Assembly (NCBI RefSeq): GCF_049059935.1
Contig: NZ_JBMGQR010000028.1
Coordinates: 1-48,575 of the forward strand
Direction: 5' to 3'
From: JAURVT01 sp049059935
Lineage (GTDB): Bacteria; Actinomycetota; Actinomycetes; Propionibacteriales; Nocardioidaceae
DNA length: 48,575 nucleotides
Shown here: positions 40,102 through 47,503 of the stretch, in pieces
Layout of the letters: every line of letters starts with the position of its first letter
Numbering within the stretch: position 1 is the first letter of the stretch
The notes under the pieces: generated by a model
Seen by the model: the letters and a program-made list of their open reading frames with translations, nothing else
Told to the model about the DNA's origin: nothing
The model's database searches: none
Made by a program: the position numbers and the translations under genes

Positions 40102-41163
40102 TCAGTCCTCCGACGGCGTGCGGTCGAGCGCGGCGGCGAGCAGCGTCTCGAGCAGCACCACGCCGACCGCACGACCGGCGGCGTCGGTGACCAGCAGCGG
40201 CGACCACCGCTGCTCGGGCCGGCGGGCCACGGCGCGGTCCACGGCCTCGCGCAGGGTCGTCGTCGGGGCGAAGGTCGTCACCGGGTCGAGGTGGTCGTCG
40301 CTGCGCCAGCGTCCGAGGTCGTCGCGGCGGAACCCCTCGTCCACCGGGAGCATGAGCGCGGCGAGCGAGTCGGCCGAGTGCCCGGTGACCACGCGGTCCG
40401 CGATCGTCGCGGGGTCGTCGAGGCCCACCCACGGCGCGGCGGGGCGGCCGAGCAGCCAGCCCTGGGCGAGCGGGACGCCGAGGCGCACCAGCGCGTCGAG
40501 CTGGGCGACCGTCTCGACGCCCTCGGCGACCACCCAGGCGTCGAGGGTGCCGCACAGGTGGCCGAGCGAGCGGACCATCGCCTCGGCCGCGGGGTCGTGG
40601 CCGAGGTCGGCGATGAGCTCCTTGTCGAGCTTGACGATCTGCGGGCGCAGGCGCATCAGCTGGTTGAGGCTGGCGTACCCCGCGCCCACGTCGTCGGCCG
40701 CGATCAGTGCGCCGCGCGACCGCAGGGCGTCCAGGCCCTTGGTGACGCGCTCGCGGTCGTCCGGCCACGCGTGCTCGGTGACCTCGACGACCAGGCGGGC
40801 CAGGCAGTGCCGGTCGAGCATCGGGTCCATCACCTCGGGGACGCCGACGTCGAGCGGGTCGACGTTCACGGTGAGGAACGTGTCGTCGGGCAGCCGGTCG
40901 AGCAGGTCGAGCGCGCGCCGGACCACGACGGACTCGAGCCGGCTCGACAGGCCGTGCTCGCGGGCGGCCTCGAAGATCGGCTCCGGGCCGATGCCCCACG
41001 CGGTCGGCGCGCGCGACAACGCCTCCCAGCCCGCGACGGCACCGGACGCGAGGTCGACGACGGGCTGGACCACCAGCCGCAGCAGCCCGGGGTCGTCGCA
41101 GAGCGCGAGGACGGCGGCGAGCGGGTCGGGCGCCGTCGTCGGGGGCACGGCCCGGGCGGTCAC
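40102..41163 (-). CDS. EAL-domain c-di-GMP phosphodiesterase with CBS-like tail
   Basis: A 353-aa protein. The EAL domain spans about residues 10-245: GWEALSRA (EAL signature), FLTVNVDP, VEVTEHA, ADDVGAGYASLNQL, IVKLDKELI, AEGVETVAQL and QGWLLGRP. The Glu, Asn, Asp-Asp, Lys and Glu residues needed for hydrolysis of cyclic di-GMP to pGpG are all in place. The tail (from about 280; PVTTFAPTTTLREAVDRAV, PLLVTDAAGRAVGVVLLE) resembles a CBS half that may sense nucleotides. There is no membrane segment. GTG 41163 overlaps the DUF1059 stop by 4 nt. Its place inside a molybdoenzyme cluster is unusual. Confidence 0.9.
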   Translation of the reverse strand: MTARAVPPTTAPDPLAAVLALCDDPGLLRLVVQPVVDLASGAVAGWEALSRAPTAWGIGPEPIFEAAREHGLSSRLESVVVRRALDLLDRLPDDTFLTVNVDPLDVGVPEVMDPMLDRHCLARLVVEVTEHAWPDDRERVTKGLDALRSRGALIAADDVGAGYASLNQLMRLRPQIVKLDKELIADLGHDPAAEAMVRSLGHLCGTLDAWVVAEGVETVAQLDALVRLGVPLAQGWLLGRPAAPWVGLDDPATIADRVVTGHSADSLAALMLPVDEGFRRDDLGRWRSDDHLDPVTTFAPTTTLREAVDRAVARRPEQRWSPLLVTDAAGRAVGVVLLETLLAAALDRTPSED

Positions 41164-41330
41164 AGCGGCTGCATCGCCCCGCGCACGGCGGTGACGACGT
41201 GGTCGGGCACGACGCTCAACCCGTGGTCGCGCGCGGCGTGGTGGGCCACCTGCGTGAGGATCTCGTCCTCGGTCCCGGTGAAGCGAGCGGTGCAGCCGGG
41301 GACCACGTCCCCGCAGCGGAACTTCTTCAT
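41160..41330 (-). CDS. DUF1059 family small protein
   Basis: A 56-aa protein of the DUF1059 type: MKKFRCGDVVPGCTARFTG, then EILTQVAHHAARDHGL. The pattern Cys-Gly-(Asp)...Gly-Cys and the later HHAARDHG are constant in the family and hint at a zinc or metal site. ATG 41330 has GGAGGA at ideal spacing; the longer frame to 41381 is not needed. It overlaps the EAL gene by 4 nt, so the two are coupled. Function is unknown; a small regulatory partner of the phosphodiesterase is possible. Confidence 0.85.
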   Translation of the reverse strand: MKKFRCGDVVPGCTARFTGTEDEILTQVAHHAARDHGLSVVPDHVVTAVRGAMQPL

Positions 41331-41445
41331 GTCGTCCTCCCCGAGTCGACGCCGGCCGAGTCGTGCGTCGTTCGGCACCATCCTGGGTTCGGACGTCCCG
41401 GCCGCCCAGGGACCTGATGATCTCTGCGGTCAACCTTGAGACTCT

Positions 41446-42597
41446 TCAGGTCTGCGGGAGGGGTGCCGGCTCCTCGTGGTGGATGCGGCCGTCGCGCTCG
41501 CTGAGGCGGTTGCCCTGCCCGCCCCACCGCAGCGCGATGATCTCGGCGGCGATGGAGACCGCGGTCTCCTCGGGCGTGCGGGCACCGAGGTCGAGGCCGA
41601 CGGGGCTCGACAGCCGGTCGATCTCGTCCTCGGCGAGGCCGGCCTCGCGGAGTCGTGCCAGGCGGTCGTCGTGGGTGCGGCGCGAGCCCATGGCGCCGAC
41701 GAACGCGGGCCGCTGGTCGTCGGGCAGTCGCAGGGCCACCTCGAGCAGCGGCACGTCGAACTTGGGGTCGTGGGTGAGCACGCAGAGCACGGTGCGCTCG
41801 TCCAGAGCCTTCACGTCGGCCTGCTCCTGCAGGTATCGGTGCGGCCACGCGACGACCACCTCGTCGGCGTCGGGGAACCGGGCCTTCGTGGCGAACACGG
41901 GACGCGCGTCGCACACCGTCACGTGGTAGCCGAGGAACACGCCCTGCCGGGCGACGGCGGCGGCGAAGTCGATCGCGCCGAACACGATCATCCGCGGCTT
42001 GGGGGCGTAGGACGCGACGAAGACCTGCATGCCCTCGCCGCGGCGCTGGCCGTCGGGGCCGTAGGTGAGCACGGCGTTGCGTCCGGCGGCGAGCAGCCCG
42101 CGGACGTCGTCGGCGACGGCGTGGTCGGCCCGCTCGGAGCCCATCTCGCCCTCGACGCGGTCGCCGCGGACGACGAGGCGTCGCCCGACCCAGGCCGGGT
42201 CGGGGTGGGCGACCACCGTGGCGACGGCGACGGCCACCCCGGCCTCGACGTCGTCGGCGATCGCCCCGAGCTCGGGGAACGTCTCCTGCGAGACCGGCTC
42301 GACGAAGACGTCGAGGATGCCGCCGCACGTGAGCCCGACGGCGAACGCGTCGTCGTCGCTGACGCCGTAGCGCTGCAGCACCGGGGTGCCGTCGGCGACG
42401 ACCTCCTGCGACAGCTCGTAGACCGCGCCCTCGACGCACCCGCCCGACACCGACCCCGCGGCCTCGCCCGCGGGCGAGACCACCATCGACGCGCCGGCCG
42501 GGCGCGGGGCGGAGCGGAACGTCTGGACCACCGTGGCCACGCCGGCGGTGCCGCCGTCGCGCCAGGTGCGCAGGATCTCGGGCATCACGTCTCGCAC
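41446..42597 (-). CDS. XdhC-family molybdenum cofactor maturation protein
   Basis: A 383-aa XdhC/CoxI-type protein. The N-terminal XdhC_CoxI domain has SGGCVEGAVYE and LTCGGILDVFVEP, with the Cys residues thought to handle the cofactor sulfur. The C-terminal Rossmann domain runs from PRMIVFGAIDFAAAVARQG to FVGAMGSRRTHDDRLARL. Family members bind molybdenum cofactor, promote its sulfuration and insert it into xanthine-dehydrogenase-type enzymes. The target here is presumably CoxL. GTG 42597 has TAGGCT 6 nt ahead; GTG 42588 and ATG 42585 are alternatives. It is upstream of the DUF1059-EAL pair with a 115-bp gap. Confidence 0.9.
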   Translation of the reverse strand: MRDVMPEILRTWRDGGTAGVATVVQTFRSAPRPAGASMVVSPAGEAAGSVSGGCVEGAVYELSQEVVADGTPVLQRYGVSDDDAFAVGLTCGGILDVFVEPVSQETFPELGAIADDVEAGVAVAVATVVAHPDPAWVGRRLVVRGDRVEGEMGSERADHAVADDVRGLLAAGRNAVLTYGPDGQRRGEGMQVFVASYAPKPRMIVFGAIDFAAAVARQGVFLGYHVTVCDARPVFATKARFPDADEVVVAWPHRYLQEQADVKALDERTVLCVLTHDPKFDVPLLEVALRLPDDQRPAFVGAMGSRRTHDDRLARLREAGLAEDEIDRLSSPVGLDLGARTPEETAVSIAAEIIALRWGGQGNRLSERDGRIHHEEPAPLPQT

Positions 42598-42609
42598 GCC
42601 GTCAGCCTA
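42598..42609 (-). promoter_or_regulatory. Leaderless promoter of the xdhC-type gene
   Basis: TAGGCT (42604-42609), 6-nt spacer, GTG at 42597. Confidence 0.5.
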
Positions 42610-42678
42610 CGCGCCGGTGTGACCTGGACCTCCTCGTCCTGTTCACCTCGGCCCCGTCCGGCGTTCACCGGCGCTCCC

Positions 42679-42690
42679 TAGCGTCGCGGC
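42679..42690 (+). promoter_or_regulatory. Leaderless promoter of the secreted endonuclease-like gene
   Basis: TAGCGT (42679-42684), 6-nt spacer, GTG at 42691. Confidence 0.55.
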
Positions 42691-43491
42691 GTGATCCCGA
42701 CCCGCCACCTCCTCGCCCTCGTCGCGACGCTCCTCCTGCTCGGCACCGTGGCCGCGCCGGCCGGGGCGCACCCCCGCCCGGAGGACCGTCCCGAGCACCG
42801 GCCCGGCTCGACCCTGGTGCAGATGAACCTGTGCCTGTCGGGCCTGGCCGGCTGCTTCGGACGCACGGCGTACCCGGCCGTCCTGGACGAGGCCGTCGCC
42901 CGCATCGACCAGGCGCGGGCCGACGCCGTCACGCTCAACGAGGCGTGCAGCGGCGACGTCGCGTCCGTGGCCCGGCGCACCGGCCTGCACGCCCGCTTCT
43001 CGACCGTCCTCTACCGCGGGGCGCCGCTGGAGTGCCGCACCCCCACCGGGCGCGGCGTGTTCGGCAACGCCGTGCTGACGCGCGACCCCGTGGTGGCCTG
43101 GGAGGACCGTGCCTACGAGGCGCAGGCCGGCGTGGAGGAGCGGCGCTGGGCGTGCGCGACGACCTCGCACCGACGCACGACCTGCGTCACCCACCTCAGC
43201 ACGGCCGGCGCCGGGGAGCCCGCGGCCGCCAACGAGGCGCAGTGCGTCGAGCTCGGGCGCGTGCTCGAGCGTCGGGCCCGGGCGGGCGAGCGGGTGTGGT
43301 TCGCCGGCGACGTCAACCGTCGCCCGAGCTGCGCCCCGCGGGGCTTCACCACCCTCGACGACGCCGCCGCCACCCAGGCACCCGGCATCCAGCACGCGTA
43401 CGTGCACCGCTCGCGTGGACGCGCCACCGGCACCGTGGTCGCCGCCCGGTACACCGACCACGACGTCCTGGTGGTGCGGGCGCGGCACTGA
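42691..43491 (+). CDS. Secreted endonuclease/exonuclease/phosphatase-family protein
   Basis: A 266-aa exported protein with a Sec signal (RHLLALVATLLLLGTVAAP, cleavage near APAGA). The mature part has the EEP fold marks: VQMNLCLSG, the catalytic Glu in LNEACSGD, FAGDVNRRP (Asp-x-Asn), and a final YTDHDVLVV (Asp-His pair). Eight cysteines in the mature protein suggest several disulfides, as in secreted nucleases or phosphodiesterases. It could degrade extracellular DNA or phospholipid. GTG 42691 is supported by TAGCGT 6 nt ahead. It is on the opposite strand to the cox-related genes around it and meets coxE convergently. Confidence 0.85.
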   Translation: MIPTRHLLALVATLLLLGTVAAPAGAHPRPEDRPEHRPGSTLVQMNLCLSGLAGCFGRTAYPAVLDEAVARIDQARADAVTLNEACSGDVASVARRTGLHARFSTVLYRGAPLECRTPTGRGVFGNAVLTRDPVVAWEDRAYEAQAGVEERRWACATTSHRRTTCVTHLSTAGAGEPAAANEAQCVELGRVLERRARAGERVWFAGDVNRRPSCAPRGFTTLDDAAATQAPGIQHAYVHRSRGRATGTVVAARYTDHDVLVVRARH

Positions 43492-43497
43492 GGCGTC

Positions 43498-44616
43498 TCA
43501 GTCGCGCCCGACGACCTCGGCGACGGCCGCGAACGCCGCCATGGAGTGCCCGGCCACGAAGGCGTCGACGAACGGCAGCGCCGCGGCGATGCCGCCCTGG
43601 ACGGGGGCGTAGCCGACCTTGCCGCGGTGGGGGTTGGACCAGACGACGCGGTGGCCGAGGCGCTGGAGGCGCTGCACCTGGCGACCGAGCAGCTCGGGGT
43701 CGCCCCGCTCCCAGCCGTCGCTCGCGATGACGACGACGGCGCCGCGGGCCATGCCGCGCTGGCCCCAGCGGTCGACGAAGGCGCCCAGCACCTCACCGAG
43801 GCGGGTGCCGCCGGACCAGTCGGGCACGACCTCGCCCGCCGCGGCGAGCGCCCGTTCGGGGTCGCGCAGCCGCATGGCCCCGGTGACGCGGGTGAGCCGG
43901 GTGCCGAGCGTGAAGACCTCGGTGCTGCGGGGCGCCGCGGCCACCATCTGGTGGGCCAGGCGCAGCAGGCTGTCGGCGTACGGCTCCATCGATCCCGACA
44001 CGTCGATCAGCAGCACCACGCGACGCGGGCGCGTGCGTCGTCGGCGGTGCTTGAGCGGGCCGGGCTCGCCGCCGCGACGCAGCTGGTCGCGCAGGGTGCG
44101 GGACGGGTCGACGTCACCGCGCCGGTGGGGCCCGCGGCGGGGGCTGCGACGCGTGGGCGGGTGCACCTCCAGGCGGGCGAACATCCTGGCGAGCCGCTTG
44201 CGCTCGGCGGTCGACAGCGTGGCGACGTCGCGGTGCTTGAGCGCGTCCTCGTCGCTCGCGATCATCGCGACGGTGCGGTCGTCGCCGTCGGACTCCCCCT
44301 CGGCCTCGCTGTCGCCGAGGTCGGCCTGCTGGACGACGCGCGGCGCGGGGCGGCTCGGACGGGTGCGCGGGTGCTCGTCGGCGAACCAGGTGTCGAACGC
44401 GCGGTCGTAGGCGCGGAGGTCGTCCGGCCCCGCGAGCAGCGTGGCGCGTCCGGCCCAGTACACCGCCTCCCGGTCACCGGCGCCGACGCACGCGACGGCG
44501 GTGAGGAACGACTGCGTGCGGTCGAGGGTGACGTCGACGGCGGCGGCGCGCAGCGCGTGGCAGAACGCGACGAGGACCTCGTCGGCGTCGTTCCCGGCGG
44601 CACCGTCGTCGATCAC
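43498..44616 (-). CDS. VWA-domain protein, CoxE-like
   Basis: A 372-aa VWA protein. A helical N-terminal half with acidic stretches (about 1-190) leads to an Arg-rich connector. The von Willebrand A domain (about 200-372) has the MIDAS motif VLLIDVSGSM, followed by the Thr-containing SGGTRLGEVL and VVIASDGWERGD. CoxE works with the MoxR-type ATPase CoxD to mature the Mo/Cu or Mo/S centre of the hydroxylase. GTG 44616 overlaps the MoxR stop by 4 nt. The 3' end is 6 nt from that of the convergent nuclease gene, with a small ACTGAG/CTCAGT hairpin over the stops. Confidence 0.9.
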   Translation of the reverse strand: MIDDGAAGNDADEVLVAFCHALRAAAVDVTLDRTQSFLTAVACVGAGDREAVYWAGRATLLAGPDDLRAYDRAFDTWFADEHPRTRPSRPAPRVVQQADLGDSEAEGESDGDDRTVAMIASDEDALKHRDVATLSTAERKRLARMFARLEVHPPTRRSPRRGPHRRGDVDPSRTLRDQLRRGGEPGPLKHRRRRTRPRRVVLLIDVSGSMEPYADSLLRLAHQMVAAAPRSTEVFTLGTRLTRVTGAMRLRDPERALAAAGEVVPDWSGGTRLGEVLGAFVDRWGQRGMARGAVVVIASDGWERGDPELLGRQVQRLQRLGHRVVWSNPHRGKVGYAPVQGGIAAALPFVDAFVAGHSMAAFAAVAEVVGRD

Positions 44617-45500
44617 GACGCGAGCATCCGGTCCAGGGCGACGCGGACGCGGTCGGTGTCCTCGCGGTACTTGCAGACCGCGCCGATGGTGGCGGCGGCG
44701 GACTCCAGGTCCATCTCGGTGCGGCCCAGCTGGTGCAGGGCCCGCGCCCAGTCGAGCGTCTCGGCGACGCCGGGCGGCTTGAGCATGTCCTCGGCGGCAC
44801 GCAGGTGCTGCACGGTGGTGACGACCTGCTCGGCCAGCGCCTGCGACACCTCCGGCAGCCTCGCCCGGACGATCTCGACCTCGCGCTGCAGGCCCGGGTG
44901 GTCGATCCAGTGGTAGAGGCAGCGGCGCTTCAAGGCGTCGTGCAGCTCGCGGGTGCGGTTGGACGTGAGGACCACGACCGGCGGCGTGCCGGCCTCGATC
45001 GTGCCGAGCTCGGGGATCGTGACGCGGTACGTCGACAGCACCTCGAGCAGGAACGCCTCGAACTCGTCGTCGGCGCGGTCGATCTCGTCGACGAGCAGGA
45101 CCGCGGGCGCCTCGCGCAGCGCCCGCAGGATCGGGCGGGCCAGCAGGTAGCGCTCGTCGAACAGGGAGGCCTCGACGTCGTCGGTGCCCTGCCCCTCGTC
45201 GACGCCGTGGGTGGCCTCGAGCGTGCGCAGGTGCAGGATCTGCCGGGTGAAGTCCCAGTCGTAGAGGGCCTGGCTCGCGTCGATGCCCTCGTAGCACTGC
45301 AGCCGGATCAGCGGCACGCCCGCGGACGCCGCCACCGCCTCGGCGAGCGCGGTCTTGCCGGTGCCGGGCTCGCCCTCCAGCAGCAGCGGGCGCTGCATCG
45401 CCAGCGCCAGGTAGGTGACGGTCGAGAGGCCGTCGTCGGCGAGGTAGCCGCTCGCCTGGAGCCGTTGGGCCACGTCCTCGGGGGATGTCGCGTCGATCAC
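44613..45500 (-). CDS. MoxR-type AAA+ ATPase, CoxD-like
   Basis: A 295-aa AAA+ chaperone. Walker A is EGEPGTGKTAL (about 42-50), Walker B VLLVDEIDRADDE, sensor 1 is in VVLTSNRTRELHD, and the arginine finger region is ALKRRCLYHW. The RLQCYEGIDASQALYDW stretch is diagnostic for the MoxR CoxD/APE subfamily. With the VWA partner encoded next it remodels metalloenzymes, most likely activating the CoxSLM hydroxylase. GTG 45500 has TAGGGT 6 nt ahead. It starts an independent two-gene operon 17 nt after the nucleotidyltransferase stop. Confidence 0.93.
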   Translation of the reverse strand: MIDATSPEDVAQRLQASGYLADDGLSTVTYLALAMQRPLLLEGEPGTGKTALAEAVAASAGVPLIRLQCYEGIDASQALYDWDFTRQILHLRTLEATHGVDEGQGTDDVEASLFDERYLLARPILRALREAPAVLLVDEIDRADDEFEAFLLEVLSTYRVTIPELGTIEAGTPPVVVLTSNRTRELHDALKRRCLYHWIDHPGLQREVEIVRARLPEVSQALAEQVVTTVQHLRAAEDMLKPPGVAETLDWARALHQLGRTEMDLESAAATIGAVCKYREDTDRVRVALDRMLAS

Positions 45501-45512
45501 ACGGCCACCCTA
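45501..45512 (-). promoter_or_regulatory. Leaderless promoter of the coxD-coxE-like operon
   Basis: TAGGGT (45507-45512), 6-nt spacer, GTG at 45500. Confidence 0.55.
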
Positions 45513-45517
45513 GGTCG

Positions 45518-46090
45518 TCAGGTCGACGGGGGCGTGTCGACGTCGACGCCGCTCGCGAGGTCGGAGCAGTCCACCTCGGTGACGTCGTGCGCCCCGAGGT
45601 AGTCGCGCGCACCGCGGTCGCCGTCGGCCGAGGCCAGGACGCCCCGCCAGTGCTCGCGGCCGAGCAGCACGGGGTGACCGGGGCCCGACGTCGCGAACGA
45701 CGCCCGGGCCAGCGAGGCGGGCGAGGCGTGCTCGACGACGCGCGCCACGACGTCCGCGCCGACGTCGGGCAGGTCGACCAGGTGCACCAGCGCCGCGTCG
45801 GCGTCGCACCCCGAGCGCACCAGGTGCTCGAGCCCGGCGCGCAGCGACGCGCCCATGCCCTCGTCCCAGTGGGGCGACTCCACGAGCGAGACGGGCTCGT
45901 GCGTCAGCAGCCCGCACACCGTCGCGGCGTCCGCGCCCACCACCACGACGACGGGCTCGCAACCGCCCTCGGCGAGCGCGCGCGAGGCCGACACCGCCCA
46001 CGGCGTGCCGTCCGCGCCCTCGACGAGCGCCTTGGGCCGTCCCATCCGACGCCCCGCGCCGGCGGCGAGCAGCAGGCCCACGACTCCCAC
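45518..46090 (-). CDS. MobA/MocA-like nucleotidyltransferase
   Basis: A 190-aa NTP-transferase. The signature is GLLLAAGAGRRMGRPKALV at the start (nucleotide-binding G-x-G-x-R-M-G-x-P-K); VVVVGADAATV, GMGASLRAGLEHL, HLVDLPDV and GPGHPVLLG follow the MocA family pattern. MocA adds CMP to molybdopterin to give the cytosine dinucleotide form that CO-dehydrogenase-type enzymes need, so a role for CoxL is likely. Purely from sequence it could also be MobA or another sugar nucleotidyltransferase. GTG 46090 lies 4 nt after the Nramp stop, so it is probably co-transcribed with it. Confidence 0.85.
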   Translation of the reverse strand: MGVVGLLLAAGAGRRMGRPKALVEGADGTPWAVSASRALAEGGCEPVVVVVGADAATVCGLLTHEPVSLVESPHWDEGMGASLRAGLEHLVRSGCDADAALVHLVDLPDVGADVVARVVEHASPASLARASFATSGPGHPVLLGREHWRGVLASADGDRGARDYLGAHDVTEVDCSDLASGVDVDTPPST

Positions 46091-46094
46091 GGCG

Positions 46095-47402
46095 TCAGCC
46101 CAGGAAGGGCAGGTAGGGGACGAGCAGCTTGCGCAGCTCGTTGACCGCGAGCGCGATGAACAGCGCGGCGCACAGGCCCATCAGCGAGTTGGACAGCCAG
46201 CCGTTGCGGTGCTCGCGGGGCACCTCGGTGTGGGGCAGGGCGCCGTCCTTGCGGCGGTTGAGCAGCAGCAGGAGCGTGACGGCCAGGAACGGCATGAAGA
46301 ACGCGCCGAGCACGCCGTAGGCGAGGACGAGCCCGACGGGCTGGTCGAGGAACAGCAGGCCCATCGGCGGGATCGTCAGCCAGAGCATGTACCAGCGGAA
46401 GTACTTGCCACCCGTGCGCGTGTCGGGGTGGCCGGACTCCAGGCCCTTCAGGTTGCCCACGTAGTCGGCGAACATCAGGCTGACGCCGCTCCACACGCCG
46501 ATCAGCGACGAGAACGACGACGCCCAGAACCCCACCAGGAACAGCGTGCCGAACCACTGGCCGTAGCGGTCCTGCAGCACGTCGGCGAGGTCGAGCAGGC
46601 CGCGGTCGCCGGTGGCGACGGCGATGTTGGCCGAGAACAGCAGCTCGGCCCCGACGACCAGCATCGCGACGACGAACAGCCCGGTCATGCCGTACGCGAC
46701 GCCGTTGTCGAGGCGCATCACCTTCATGTAGCGCGGCGTCGACCAGCCCTTCTCGCGCAGCCAGTAGCCGTACGCCGCCAGGGTGATCGTGCCGCCGACG
46801 CCGCCGGCCAGGCCGAGGACGTAGATCAACGAGCCGCCCGGGATGATCGGCCGGAAGCCGAGCACGATCTCACCGAGGTTCGGGACGGCGACGATCGCCG
46901 CGCCGATCACGGTGACGAACATGATGCCGACGAAGACGGTGATGACCTTCTCGAAGGTCGCGTAGCTGCCGAACCACACCAGCGCGAGCCCGAGCAGGCC
47001 CGAGACGATCGCGACCACCCGCAACGACAGGTCGGGGAACAGGGTGACGATCGGCAGCGCGGACGACGACATCGCCGTCGCGCCGTAGACGAAGCCCCAG
47101 ATGACGATGTACGGGGCGAAGTACCAGGTGGTCCACGGCCCGAGGCTGCGCCAGCCCTCGAAGATCGTGCGGCCGGTGGCCAGGGAGTAGCGTCCGGCTC
47201 CCTCGACCAGGATCACCTTGAGGATCGCGCCCAGCACGGCCACCCACAGCAGCGTGTAGCCGTAGTTGGCACCGGCGACGAGCGTCGCGACGAGGTCGGC
47301 CGCGCCGACGCCCGTCGCCGCGACCACCAGGCCGGGCCCGATCACCTTCCACCGCGGCGGGCCGCTGGTCTCGTCGGTCTGGGGCGAGGCGTCCTGGCTC
47401 AT
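46095..47402 (-). CDS. Nramp-family transporter with altered metal-binding motifs
   Basis: A 435-aa membrane protein with about 11 helices and the Nramp (LeuT-type) fold. TM1 runs GPGLVVAATGVGAADLVATL and continues AGANYGYTLLWV, which aligns without gaps to classic Nramps. There the metal motif DPGN is replaced by GAAD. The TM6 region (TITLAAYGYWLREKGW) lacks the Met-Pro-His motif. It is therefore not a standard Mn/Fe importer and may move another cation or substrate. AAGGAG lies 10 nt before ATG 47402. It is followed by a MocA-like gene 4 nt later in a cofactor cluster, so a link to molybdenum-enzyme maturation is possible. Confidence 0.82.
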   Translation of the reverse strand: MSQDASPQTDETSGPPRWKVIGPGLVVAATGVGAADLVATLVAGANYGYTLLWVAVLGAILKVILVEGAGRYSLATGRTIFEGWRSLGPWTTWYFAPYIVIWGFVYGATAMSSSALPIVTLFPDLSLRVVAIVSGLLGLALVWFGSYATFEKVITVFVGIMFVTVIGAAIVAVPNLGEIVLGFRPIIPGGSLIYVLGLAGGVGGTITLAAYGYWLREKGWSTPRYMKVMRLDNGVAYGMTGLFVVAMLVVGAELLFSANIAVATGDRGLLDLADVLQDRYGQWFGTLFLVGFWASSFSSLIGVWSGVSLMFADYVGNLKGLESGHPDTRTGGKYFRWYMLWLTIPPMGLLFLDQPVGLVLAYGVLGAFFMPFLAVTLLLLLNRRKDGALPHTEVPREHRNGWLSNSLMGLCAALFIALAVNELRKLLVPYLPFLG

Positions 47403-47491
47403 GCCGGGCGGGCTCCTTCGTCGGCGTCCGGGGAGGAATGTCCGGTGATCCTCGCGTGAATCCCCCTGCGGATCAAACCCGCGGGCTGCGG

Positions 47492-47503
47492 CAGACTGGC
47501 CGC
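47492..47503 (+). promoter_or_regulatory. Possible leaderless promoter of the M20 peptidase gene
   Basis: CAGACT (47492-47497), a near match to TANNNT, with a 6-nt spacer to ATG 47504. Confidence 0.35.
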
